From an uncultured Sulfolobales archaeon (lineage in GTDB: Archaea > Thermoproteota > Thermoprotei_A > Sulfolobales > Desulfurococcaceae), in NCBI GenBank assembly GCA_938003605.1, contig CALKYD010000045.1:1-5209 (forward strand): a stretch of DNA of 5,209 bases, written 5' to 3'. A program made the position numbers and the translations under genes. Under the pieces are notes generated by a model. The model made no database searches, had not been told where the DNA came from, and saw only the letters and a list, made by a program, of their open reading frames with translations. The first letter of the stretch is position 1, and each line of letters begins with the position of its first letter. Shown in pieces: positions 1 through 5,209 of this stretch.

Positions 1-467
1 GGAGCTCGTCTAGAATAGATCAAGTGGTCATAGGCTCTGAGGAAAGTAAGTTGCAGTACACTACTACTGCGTACTTAAGTGCTTCAGACTCAAATACCGA
101 GATATTCTCTAGAGTGCTGGGAATGGATGAAAGCCGCGTGGAGACTAAGTCATCTATAGTAGCTGTAAAGCCTGGAGCGAGAGGGCACATAGAGTGCAGG
201 GGTTTATTAATTAGTGATAGAGCTACGATAACTGCCATTCCAATACTCAAAAGCGGCATAAGTGACTCTACGCTGACTCATGAAGCTAGCATAGGGAGAA
301 TAAAGAGAGACGAAGTGGAGTACCTAATGGCTAGAGGCTTTAGTGAAGATGAAGCAGTTTCACTAATAATAAGGGGATTTCTGGAAACAGGGCTTGACAA
401 AGTGCCTGAGAAGATGAAGCCGGTTATACGGAGTGCTTTAGATAGGCTCTCCAGTGCAAAGATGTAG
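1..467 (+). CDS. sufB: SufB-like SufB/SufD family Fe-S cluster assembly scaffold protein (3' part)
   Basis: This is the C-terminal part of a SufB/SufD family protein, the cytoplasmic scaffold that works with the SufC ATPase to assemble Fe-S clusters. The frame is open from position 3, so the gene starts outside the window; 154 residues are visible before the TAG at 465-467. The fragment shows the repetitive beta-strand pattern of the SufBD core, then a conserved ARGHIECRGLLIS segment, then THEASIGRI, then an alpha-helical tail (DEVEYLMARGFSEDEAVSLI) typical of the family C-terminus. The Cys at codon 195-197 and the His-Glu pair at 279-284 sit where bacterial SufB has its sulfur-accepting Cys and its His/Glu cluster-building residues. 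I recalled that comparison rather than aligning it. These residues favour SufB over SufD, although archaea often carry a single SufBD homologue. A GTG at 24 is internal and not the start. No clear terminator follows. Confidence 0.93.
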   Translation, partial: SSSRIDQVVIGSEESKLQYTTTAYLSASDSNTEIFSRVLGMDESRVETKSSIVAVKPGARGHIECRGLLISDRATITAIPILKSGISDSTLTHEASIGRIKRDEVEYLMARGFSEDEAVSLIIRGFLETGLDKVPEKMKPVIRSALDRLSSAKM

Positions 468-518
468 CTTTGACCACGTCCCTGCCGGTTCCTCAAAGAG
501 CTTGGAGATAGTTCGTTA

Positions 519-542
519 TGCATACGTATGCAAGCATGCTTG
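519..542. repeat. Two abutting perfect palindromes downstream of sufB
   Basis: TGCATACGTATGCA (519-532) is a perfect 14-base palindrome. CAAGCATGCTTG (531-542) is a perfect 12-base palindrome that shares the CA at 531-532 with the first. They lie 51 bases after the sufB stop and about 96 bases upstream of the pyrG TATA box. That is far for a classical pyrG operator and fits the 3' untranslated region of the sufB transcript better. In RNA each palindrome could only fold with a very tight loop, so a DNA-binding site for dimeric proteins is as plausible as an RNA hairpin. The function is unknown. Confidence 0.6.
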
Positions 543-638
543 ACTCTAAAGAAGCAGCTATTAAGTAACTCAATGACAGGCCCCCTTATAGAGCTGTAGC
601 CTCTGGTGGTGGCTTTGCAAAACTCTTTGTCAATAAAG

Positions 639-645
639 TATATAA
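639..645 (+). promoter_or_regulatory. Probable pyrG promoter, TATA box
   Basis: TATATAA is preceded by the purine-rich AATAAAG, which could serve as a BRE. Archaeal transcription usually starts about 25 bases downstream of the box centre, here near 666-668. That would give a leader of about 35 bases that includes the ribosome binding site at 690-694. The position and sequence are typical; the start site itself is inferred. Confidence 0.6.
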
Positions 646-689
646 GGCTTATTTGTGCGTGAAAAGTAACTATGGCCTCCATTAACTTA

Positions 690-694
690 GGTGA
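690..694 (+). promoter_or_regulatory. Ribosome binding site setting the TTG start of pyrG
   Basis: GGTGA complements the anti-Shine-Dalgarno end of archaeal 16S rRNA. It ends 8 bases before the TTG at 703, which supports this non-ATG start. No in-frame ATG lies near the conserved N-terminus. Confidence 0.75.
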
Positions 695-702
695 AGTGAG
701 CT

Positions 703-2304
703 TTGGCTAAGTACCTAGTTGTAACTGGCGGAGTTCTCTCAGGCTTGGGTAAAGGCGTTATAACTGCTTCAACGGGCCTACTCCTCAAGAGCTTAGGCTA
801 TAGCGTTACGGCAATAAAAGTAGATCCGTATGTAAACGTCGATGCTGGAACCATGAATCCCTACATACATGGAGAAGTCTTTGTAACAGATGATGGGGGG
901 GAAACAGATCTCGATATAGGCCACTATGAGAGGTTCTTAAATGCTAGCTTGAGCAGGAAGAACAACATCACTACAGGACAGATATTCATGAAGGTGATAG
1001 AGAAGGAGAGGTCGGGGGCTTACTTAGGGCAGTGCGTTCAAATAATTCCCCACGTCACTGACGAAGTGAAGAGTAGGATAAGTGAAATATCTCGTGAAAC
1101 AGGCGCAGACATAGCGTTGGTTGAGATAGGGGGAACTGTGGGCGATATAGAGGGGCTTCCATTCCTAGAGGCAGTTAGACAGCTGAGGATGGAGGAAGGG
1201 GTGGATAACGTGGCTTTTATACACGTTGCTCTAGCACCCCTCCTACCGATTACTGGTGAGCTAAAGACTAAGCCAGTGCAGCACAGTGTTCAGGAATTGA
1301 GGAGGATAGGTATACAGCCTGATGCAGTTGTAGTCAGATCAGTTGCGTGGCTAGATGATGAGGCTAGGCGTAAAATAGCCCTCTACAGTAATCTACCGCC
1401 ACTAGCTGTATTTAGCGTGCCAGACCTAGATACTGTGTATAGAGTCCCACTAGTACTTAACGAACAAGGCTTTACAAAGTACATTGCTGATAGAATGAAG
1501 CTTAAGTACGTCAACCCAGATCTAGGGGAGTGGCGTAACTATATTGAAAGGCTAGTTAATGCAAGTAAGGAGATCTCCATAGCTATGGTGGGCAAATACA
1601 CTAAGCTCCACGACAGTTACATAAGCATAGTTGAGGCGCTAAACCACGCCGGGGCATTGATTGGAGTTAAGCCAAAGCTTAAGTGGATTGAGGCCTCAGA
1701 AATAGAGAGGGGAGTAGTTAATCCCGAAGAAATTCTTGAATCCAGTGGTGTAATAGTGTTGCCGGGCTTCGGGAAGAGGGGTGCTGAAGGAAAGATTAAG
1801 GCTATAGAGGTCGCTAGGGAAAACAGAAAGCCCTTGCTCGGAATATGCTTTGGATTTCAACTAATGGTCGTTGAATACGTTAGAAACGTAATTGGTTTAA
1901 GTGGAGCTAATTCAACTGAAGTAGATCCGCAAACTCCTCACCCTGTAATAGATCTGCTGCCTGAGCAAAGAACTGTCAGCAGGCTTGGTGGAACAATGAG
2001 GCTCGGGCTCCATCCAATAAGGATAGTTGCTGGAACGCTAGCCTACGAGATTTATGGGAAAGAGATCGTCTATGAAAGGCATAGGCATAGGTACGAAGTC
2101 AATGCAAAGTACGTAGATTTATTGGAGTCGAGGGGCTTAACGATCAGTGGTTGGAGCATTGATGGATTTCCTGAAATAATAGAGCTTAAGGATAACGACT
2201 TCTACTTAGGAATACAAGCACACCCGGAATTTAGAAGCAGACCTCTAAGTCCATCCCCCATATACGTTAAGTTTCTTGAACGAGCCGCTCTAAACGCGCG
2301 CTAA
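703..2304 (+). CDS. pyrG: CTP synthase (glutamine hydrolysing)
   Basis: CTP synthase makes CTP from UTP, ATP and glutamine, the last step of de novo pyrimidine nucleotide synthesis in the cytoplasm. The 533-residue product has the full family length. The N-terminal synthetase domain (about 1-270) begins with VVTGGVLSGLGKG and its P-loop Lys17. It continues with KVDPYVNVDAGTMNPYIHGE, the DLDIGHYERF block and EIGGTVGDIEGLPFLEA, all diagnostic of the family. The class I glutamine amidotransferase domain (about 290-533) starts at MVGKYTKLHDSY. It has nucleophile Cys382 in LGICFGFQ and the His507/Glu509 partners in AHPEF, so both half-reactions should work. The elbow reads CFGFQ rather than the common bacterial CLGMQ. 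Translation starts at TTG 703, giving MAKYLVVTGG, supported by GGTGA at 690-694 and by the conserved N-terminus. It appears to have its own promoter and is not closely coupled to either neighbour. CTP feedback and UTP/GTP control are known for the family but cannot be read from the sequence. Confidence 0.99.
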   Translation: MAKYLVVTGGVLSGLGKGVITASTGLLLKSLGYSVTAIKVDPYVNVDAGTMNPYIHGEVFVTDDGGETDLDIGHYERFLNASLSRKNNITTGQIFMKVIEKERSGAYLGQCVQIIPHVTDEVKSRISEISRETGADIALVEIGGTVGDIEGLPFLEAVRQLRMEEGVDNVAFIHVALAPLLPITGELKTKPVQHSVQELRRIGIQPDAVVVRSVAWLDDEARRKIALYSNLPPLAVFSVPDLDTVYRVPLVLNEQGFTKYIADRMKLKYVNPDLGEWRNYIERLVNASKEISIAMVGKYTKLHDSYISIVEALNHAGALIGVKPKLKWIEASEIERGVVNPEEILESSGVIVLPGFGKRGAEGKIKAIEVARENRKPLLGICFGFQLMVVEYVRNVIGLSGANSTEVDPQTPHPVIDLLPEQRTVSRLGGTMRLGLHPIRIVAGTLAYEIYGKEIVYERHRHRYEVNAKYVDLLESRGLTISGWSIDGFPEIIELKDNDFYLGIQAHPEFRSRPLSPSPIYVKFLERAALNAR

Positions 2305-2580
2305 AAGTTATAGCTCGTGACACAGCATTTTCGAAAAATGTTATAGTAGCTTACCTAACATGTAAAGCTAGTTGGCAAAGATCATGCTTGCCCTCAAATA
2401 AAGCCATTAAAATAGTTACAGCAAGAGTACTGGAGTTAGAGAACCTATTAGTAAAGGCGTTGATGCAGCTATAGTTGATGATAGAGGACTACCTAGTGAG
2501 AGGAGTTCATAGCTATCGATTCCTCGAAGGGAAGAAAGTTATCAACTAAGCTCCCCGAGTTAAAGCACATGCTAATCACA
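2305..2580. other. Gap between pyrG and the orphan gene, with coding-like fragments in three frames
   Basis: There is no intact gene here. Three forward frames hold open, protein-like stretches in succession. One frame is open to a TAG at 2472-2474 and includes ARVLELENLLVK. A second, before the TAG at 2510-2512, contains GVDAAIVDDRGLPSERS at about 2459-2509. A third is open at 2500-2622 and contains IAIDSSKGRKLSTKLPE. This could be the remains of a gene broken by frameshifts, or chance in a genome with strong codon bias. GVDAAIVDDRGLP faintly recalls Roadblock/LC7-type proteins, but the match is too short to name a family. TTTTCGAAAA (2328-2337) is a small palindrome after pyrG. No tRNA or clear small RNA was seen. 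Confidence 0.3.
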
Positions 2581-2587
2581 TTTATAG
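2581..2587 (+). promoter_or_regulatory. Possible TATA box of the orphan gene
   Basis: TTTATAG resembles the archaeal TATA element. A start about 25 bases downstream (near 2608-2610) would leave a very short leader ahead of the proposed TTG start at 2622. It would also exclude the upstream TTG at 2589 from the transcript. The upstream BRE region (ATCACA) is not strongly purine-rich, so this is a moderate call. Confidence 0.4.
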
Positions 2588-2609
2588 CTTGCCAGCTAGT
2601 CCTATATGT

Positions 2610-2614
2610 AGGTG
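2610..2614 (+). promoter_or_regulatory. Ribosome binding site favouring the TTG start at 2622
   Basis: AGGTG ends 7 bases before TTG 2622. The same motif and similar spacing precede pyrG, eL37 and the PfpI gene here. The competing ATG at 2637 has only GGGAG (2630-2634), 2 bases away, which is too close. Confidence 0.5.
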
Positions 2615-2621
2615 CCAGGCT

Positions 2622-3671
2622 TTGATAAAGGGAGACATGAAGCACTATGTGACTGAAGAGTATCGAGGGGACGTAGTCTATAAATCACTTCTCCCTAGAG
2701 TGAAGCTGAGCGCTATGACTTCAAACATGCATTGGGCCACAATAGATGTTCCACTTAAGGAGCTTCAAGTAGAGAGGGCACTCCTAGAAGTTGGAGTTAG
2801 ATCATTGAGGGAGAAATTCCTGTGGAGGCTGAAGCTAGGTGGAGTATCCATATCTAGGGAGTTTAAACCTAATTCATCTATAAACATTAAAGGTATGTAT
2901 TATTCGAGAGCAGTCTACGACGTAACACCGATCTTGAGGAGGTGTAGGAGTGCTGATAGTATTGGAATAATGATCAAATACATTGATAGCGATCACATAT
3001 ATCTTGAGCACCTAGGGTTACTACTATTCATATCATCCCAAGACGTCTCCAGTTACGTAAGCTTCCTGAGTGGAACAATAGGGTTTGAACCCTATAGCGA
3101 GTATGAGGTGAGCTTAAACTACCCAGGCAATAGTGCTAGAGAGCTTCACTTAGTAACTTACATGCCTAACCCGCACAGTAGACTACACGTAACACTCAAT
3201 GACGAGGATGTAGGAGTCATAAGTGGTTATTCTGGAACAGAGGAACACGTCTTAAAGGTAAGCAAAGTGCGTAGGGAAAACAGGCTTAAGCTAGCCTATG
3301 CAAGTGCTTCGACGGCGGCGTCAATAAATGATGCCGTGCTATTCACTGTATTGATGAAAAACACATTGTGTAGGGAGCCTAGGCTAGTGTTGATGGAAGT
3401 CATTGAGCCCCAGGCAATTGGTGAAAGAAAGATGCGTTTAGTCATAGCTAATGAGGGGTTTTCAAAACCAGATGCAGCCCTACTAACGTTAATTTACTTA
3501 GGGACGCCGATATATAGGGCTGAGGTACCTGAGTTAAAGCCCGGTGAAGAGGCTTTACTTGAAGTACCGTTGAATCTCAATAAGGGTGCTCATCAACTAG
3601 TTGTAAGGCTTGTATGGAGGAAGGCAACTAAAACCTCGTTTAATGAGGAGAGGATAACTGTTTTGCTCTAA
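2622..3671 (+). CDS. Unrecognised beta-rich protein with CARDB/Ig-like C-terminal domain
   Basis: I do not recognise this 349-residue protein. It is strand-rich throughout and has no predicted signal peptide, membrane segment or metal motif. Three regions can be seen. Residues about 27-140 look like a jelly-roll or carbohydrate-binding-like sandwich with the motif AVYDVTPIL near 97-105; such 'DVT' turns occur in archaeal surface domains of the DUF3344 type. Residues about 150-247 repeat the same strand order (RLHVTLNDEDVGVISG, then ENRLKLAYA), suggesting an internal duplication. Residues about 269-349 resemble a CARDB/Ig-like module (MRLVIANEGF, then ELKPGEEALLEVPL, then GAHQLVVRLV). Such domains usually mediate adhesion or assembly, mostly outside the cell, so the missing signal peptide is odd. 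The start is uncertain: TTG 2622 has the best ribosome binding site, while ATG 2637 and TTG 2589 are alternatives. It stands alone, convergent with eL37 across 67 bases. Codon use matches its neighbours, so it appears to be a real gene. Confidence 0.82.
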   Translation: MIKGDMKHYVTEEYRGDVVYKSLLPRVKLSAMTSNMHWATIDVPLKELQVERALLEVGVRSLREKFLWRLKLGGVSISREFKPNSSINIKGMYYSRAVYDVTPILRRCRSADSIGIMIKYIDSDHIYLEHLGLLLFISSQDVSSYVSFLSGTIGFEPYSEYEVSLNYPGNSARELHLVTYMPNPHSRLHVTLNDEDVGVISGYSGTEEHVLKVSKVRRENRLKLAYASASTAASINDAVLFTVLMKNTLCREPRLVLMEVIEPQAIGERKMRLVIANEGFSKPDAALLTLIYLGTPIYRAEVPELKPGEEALLEVPLNLNKGAHQLVVRLVWRKATKTSFNEERITVLL

Positions 3672-3738
3672 TTCGCTTCAGCCTTTTCACAGATAATGTA
3701 GTAGGGCATTTACTTGAAGTAGAATAGTCGGGCGTTCA

Positions 3739-3927
3739 TTACACTACCCTTACTTTATTTACTTTCTTATTCTGCCACTTATACCTCCTCATTCTTTTGC
3801 TTCTGCCGAAGCCGCATGCAGCACAATATCCTTTAGCTACGTTAAACGCGTGTCTCCCGCATCTCCTACACCTTATGTGAGTCTTTCCTCTAGCATGCTG
3901 GCCCATGCTAGTTGATCCTTTAACCAA
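3739..3927 (-). CDS. rpl37e: Large-subunit ribosomal protein eL37 (L37e)
   Basis: eL37 is a small, basic, zinc-binding protein of the archaeal and eukaryotic large ribosomal subunit that packs against 23S rRNA. The 62-residue product has the usual archaeal length. It carries the hallmark zinc ribbon: CRRC (Cys20, Cys23) and CAAC (Cys35, Cys38), then [17 protein letters not shown]. The conserved N-terminal segment [15 protein letters not shown] is also present. The start is TTG at 3927, giving MVKGSTSMG. An AGGTG site 7 bases upstream supports it; ATG at codon 8 would remove conserved residues and lacks a site. It follows the Lsm gene by 10 bases and is almost certainly cotranscribed with it. 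The Lsm-eL37 pair is a well-known archaeal arrangement linking RNA binding with ribosome supply. Confidence 0.97.
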   Translation of the reverse strand: MVKGSTSMGQHARGKTHIRCRRCGRHAFNVAKGYCAACGFGRSKRMRRYKWQNKKVNKVRVV

Positions 3928-3934
3928 GAAGATC

Positions 3935-3939
3935 CACCT
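3935..3939 (-). promoter_or_regulatory. Ribosome binding site of eL37, overlapping the Lsm stop codon
   Basis: Read on the minus strand, AGGTG (within TAGGTGGATC) overlaps the TAG stop of the Lsm gene at 3940-3938 and ends 7 bases before the TTG start of eL37. A ribosome finishing Lsm would cover this site, so translational coupling is likely. Confidence 0.75.
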
Positions 3940-4159
3940 ACTTCATTGGACTTATCAATACGACTGTGTCTCCGCGAATAACTATTGTCCCAAGCTTTCT
4001 CGTTGAGCCATCACGTATTTCCTCAGCATCCTCCAGCACTATGTTTAAGTGGAGATCATAGCTCTTCATTCTCCCTCTTACAGCATAGTTATTCTTTAAT
4101 TTTATCAACACCATCGAGCCCAGAGCTTCTTGAAGTACTTGGTGAGCCGTATCAGCCAT
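3938..4159 (-). CDS. lsm: Sm-like archaeal protein (Lsm/SmAP)
   Basis: This is an Sm-fold protein. Archaeal Sm-like proteins form heptameric rings that bind short U-rich RNA, with roles inferred in tRNA and small-RNA metabolism. At 73 residues it has the standard length. The Sm1 motif spans about residues 14-48 ([19 protein letters not shown], then [12 protein letters not shown]), with Asp35, His37 and Asn39 at the expected uridine-binding loop. The Sm2 motif is [15 protein letters not shown] at about 57-71, with the conserved Arg-Gly-Asp. Start: ATG at 4159-4157, preceded by a weak GGGGG site (4170-4174) 10 bases upstream. It is first in a two-gene unit with eL37, with a TATA-like promoter about 60 bases upstream of the start. 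Confidence 0.97.
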   Translation of the reverse strand: MADTAHQVLQEALGSMVLIKLKNNYAVRGRMKSYDLHLNIVLEDAEEIRDGSTRKLGTIVIRGDTVVLISPMK

Positions 4160-4215
4160 TGAGTGCTTTCCCCCAAACTCCTATAGGTCTTCTTCATCTC
4201 TTAATAAAGCTGAGT

Positions 4216-4225
4216 AATATTTAAG
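4216..4225 (-). promoter_or_regulatory. Probable promoter of the Lsm-eL37 unit
   Basis: On the minus strand the box reads CTTAAATATT, close to the archaeal TATA consensus, with purine-rich TCTAAAG just upstream as a possible BRE. The expected transcript start is near 4195-4197, giving a leader of about 36 bases. A second AT-rich stretch (CTTTATTAA, about 4200-4208) could act instead and would give a leader of about 20 bases. Confidence 0.55.
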
Positions 4226-4457
4226 CTTTAGACTTTTCCACTTAAAACCCCTCCTCGCAAGCAATTGATGAAGTAAAGTGCGTAGTTGCACCGTAAATCA
4301 GGCGAAGCGCTGTAGATGCAAGCTGTGTGCACTAGCACGTCCTACCGGAGTCTTTACTGGCAATATACTGCTTGAAGATTATTGAATGGGGGGAGGTAGT
4401 TTAATTCAAGCCAATTACTTTAAAAAGCTAGGGCTTTAACTAAGTACTTATTGAGTG
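4226..4457. other. Gap between the Lsm promoter and the PfpI gene
   Basis: I see no intact gene, tRNA or array. Short coding-like stretches occur in two forward frames: AIDEVKCVVAP at about 4261-4293, and ARPTGVFTGNILLEDY ending at a TGA near 4383. They may be chance or decayed sequence. Short inverted pairs, such as GTGC-ACTA-GCAC near 4327-4338, are too weak for an RNA call. GGGGGGAGGT at 4388-4397 looks like a strong plus-strand ribosome binding site, but no start codon follows at a suitable distance. Confidence 0.35.
4422..4426 (-). terminator. Possible U-tract terminator after the PfpI gene
   Basis: On the minus strand a run of five T follows about 31 bases after the TAA of the PfpI gene. 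Archaeal RNA polymerase commonly terminates at such U-tracts without a hairpin. It is short, so confidence is low. Confidence 0.3.
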
Positions 4458-4973
4458 TTATCCAGTGGTTAGTAGTTTGAGGAATTCCCTAAAGTGATGC
4501 GGGATATCGTCTGGAATCCTCGATGTAACGATGTTTCCATCAACAACAACTGGTTCGTTGATCCACTCGCCGCCTGCAGCTATGATGTCATCAGCTATCC
4601 CTGGATAGCTCGTTAGCCTTCTGCCACGTACAGCGTTAGCTGATATGAGTAGTTGGGGCCCGTGGCAAATTGCAGCTATGGGCTTTCCGCTTTTTACGAA
4701 GTGACTGACTATTCTAACAGCTTCCTCCCTTGAAGTAGCTCTAATTCTCTCAGGCCCACGTCCACCCGGTATCACTAGAGCTGCGTATTCCTCAGGTTTC
4801 ACCTGGCTTAAGGCTAGGTTGGCTTCAACTATATAGCCGTGCTTACCGCTAACTGCTCCTTTAGTTGGTGCAGCTACGTCAACTTCAAGACCTATTTCCT
4901 TCAATCTATACAATGGGTATAGGACCTCTAAATCCTCGAACTCCGGTCCAACAATGATTAATACTTTAGCCAC
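4458..4973 (-). CDS. pfpI: PfpI/DJ-1 family protein (intracellular protease or deglycase/glyoxalase type)
   Basis: This is a cytoplasmic DJ-1/PfpI superfamily protein. Close archaeal relatives such as Pyrococcus PfpI are described as oligomeric cysteine peptidases, and related proteins act on methylglyoxal or glycated substrates; the sequence cannot decide between these. From GTG 4973 the product has 171 residues, against about 166 for Pyrococcus PfpI. The catalytic set is complete: a conserved Glu near residue 13 in GPEFEDLE, and the nucleophile elbow AAICHGPQ with Cys103 and His104. PGGRGPERIR, TSYPGIADD and the VVVDGNIVTSR segment are family signatures. GTG 4973 gives MAKVLIIVG, matching the usual N-terminus. 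Its AGGCGGTG context supplies a ribosome binding site 6 bases upstream. GTG 4982 would add three residues but has poor spacing. It lies 35 bases downstream of a membrane-protein gene on the same strand, probably in one transcript. Confidence 0.94.
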   Translation of the reverse strand: MAKVLIIVGPEFEDLEVLYPLYRLKEIGLEVDVAAPTKGAVSGKHGYIVEANLALSQVKPEEYAALVIPGGRGPERIRATSREEAVRIVSHFVKSGKPIAAICHGPQLLISANAVRGRRLTSYPGIADDIIAAGGEWINEPVVVDGNIVTSRIPDDIPHHFREFLKLLTTG

Positions 4974-4979
4974 TGCAGC

Positions 4980-4983
4980 CACC
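4980..4983 (-). promoter_or_regulatory. Ribosome binding site favouring GTG 4973 for the PfpI gene
   Basis: On the minus strand GGTG ends 6 bases before the GTG at 4973-4971. The alternative start codon (4982-4980) is part of this motif itself and has only GAGG 2 bases away. Confidence 0.5.
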
Positions 4984-5008
4984 GCCTCTAATTCCGCTTA
5001 ACGCTCCA

Positions 5009-5209
5009 TTAAATTCCTTCATACTTAGTTACAGCTGTATAAGCATCTATTACGCCATAAGCTAAGCTCAATACAAGTACTATGTATATTATTGGTGAAA
5101 CATCTATTTCAACAGCAATTAATCCTTCTGCATAGCTGTACTCTCCGTAAAGCACTCCGCAGTTAGTTATGTATAATAGCACTAGTGCGCCAATAAGCTT
5201 GCTGAGAAC
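5009..5209 (-). CDS. C-terminal end of a small membrane protein (partial)
   Basis: On the minus strand a frame is open from the window edge to a TAA at 5011-5009, giving 66 residues; the start lies beyond 5209. Two hydrophobic segments are visible, LIGALVLLYI (about residues 5-14) and IIYIVLVLSLAYGVI (about 40-54). A short acidic loop (YGEYSYAEGLIAVEIDVSP) joins them. The end, VIDAYTAVTKYEGI, recalls the 'DAY..A..Y' tail of several small prokaryotic membrane proteins, including TM2-like ones, but this is a weak resemblance and I do not name a family. Hydrophobic composition, codon use and the position just ahead of the PfpI gene support a real gene rather than chance. No function can be assigned. 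Confidence 0.72.
   Translation of the reverse strand, partial: VLSKLIGALVLLYITNCGVLYGEYSYAEGLIAVEIDVSPIIYIVLVLSLAYGVIDAYTAVTKYEGI

Noticed and set aside
20..259. 79-codon minus-strand open frame inside sufB
   Set aside because: It is a shadow of the sufB reading frame.
278..682. 134-codon minus-strand open frame across the end of sufB and the gap
   Set aside because: It overlaps the well-supported sufB 3' end on the opposite strand, and its product has no recognisable motif.
2328..2337. TTTTCGAAAA palindrome after pyrG as an intrinsic terminator
   Set aside because: The stem is short, has no room for a loop and is not followed by a U-tract.
2476..2481. TGATGA, a possible box C of a C/D guide RNA (also at 4266-4271)
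   Set aside because: Neither copy is followed by CTGA boxes at the spacing of archaeal C/D RNAs.
2589..2621. Upstream TTG 2589 as the start of the orphan gene
   Set aside because: It sits next to the probable TATA box, likely upstream of the transcript start, and has no ribosome binding site.
3985..4224. 79-codon plus-strand open frame opposite the Lsm gene
   Set aside because: It lies antisense to a clear Sm protein and its Ser/Leu/His-rich product is typical of a shadow frame.
4388..4397. Strong plus-strand ribosome-binding-like motif GGGGGGAGGT
   Set aside because: No ATG, GTG or TTG follows at a workable distance, and the frames beyond it close quickly.
4419..4425. TTTAAAA on the plus strand as a promoter
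   Set aside because: There is no plus-strand gene downstream; the region reads antisense into the PfpI gene and the T-run is better read as a minus-strand terminator.

Overview
The window looks like chromosomal DNA of a thermophilic archaeon, most likely a member of Thermoproteota (Crenarchaeota). The evidence is an archaeal Sm protein gene directly upstream of ribosomal protein eL37, a SufB/SufD-family protein, archaeal TATA boxes, AGGTG-type ribosome binding sites, frequent TTG and GTG starts, and rich use of AGA/AGG and ATA codons. I would not name a genus from this sequence alone.

Layout. Positions 1-467 (+) carry the C-terminal part of a SufB-like Fe-S cluster assembly protein. A 235-base gap follows; it holds two abutting palindromes and the promoter of pyrG. 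CTP synthase (pyrG, +) fills 703-2304. About 300 bases without a clear gene follow. They carry coding-like fragments in three frames and the probable promoter of the next gene. Positions 2622-3671 (+) encode an unrecognised all-beta protein that appears to contain a duplicated beta-sandwich unit and a CARDB/Ig-like C-terminal domain, with no signal peptide. Convergent to it, on the minus strand, is a compact two-gene unit: Lsm (4159-3938), then eL37 (3927-3739). A second gap of about 300 bases holds the Lsm promoter and a U-tract that may end the next unit. Further right on the minus strand are a PfpI/DJ-1 family gene (4973-4458) and, upstream of it, the C-terminal end of a small membrane protein that runs off the window at 5209.

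The genes are mostly housekeeping: Fe-S biogenesis, pyrimidine nucleotide synthesis, RNA binding and translation, and protein or carbonyl-damage handling. They do not form one pathway. I see no CRISPR array, mobile element, tRNA or rRNA, and no convincing new multi-gene system. The items most worth a second look are the 349-residue beta-rich orphan, the tandem palindromes after sufB, the possible gene remnants in the gaps, and several TTG/GTG start choices set by ribosome binding sites.
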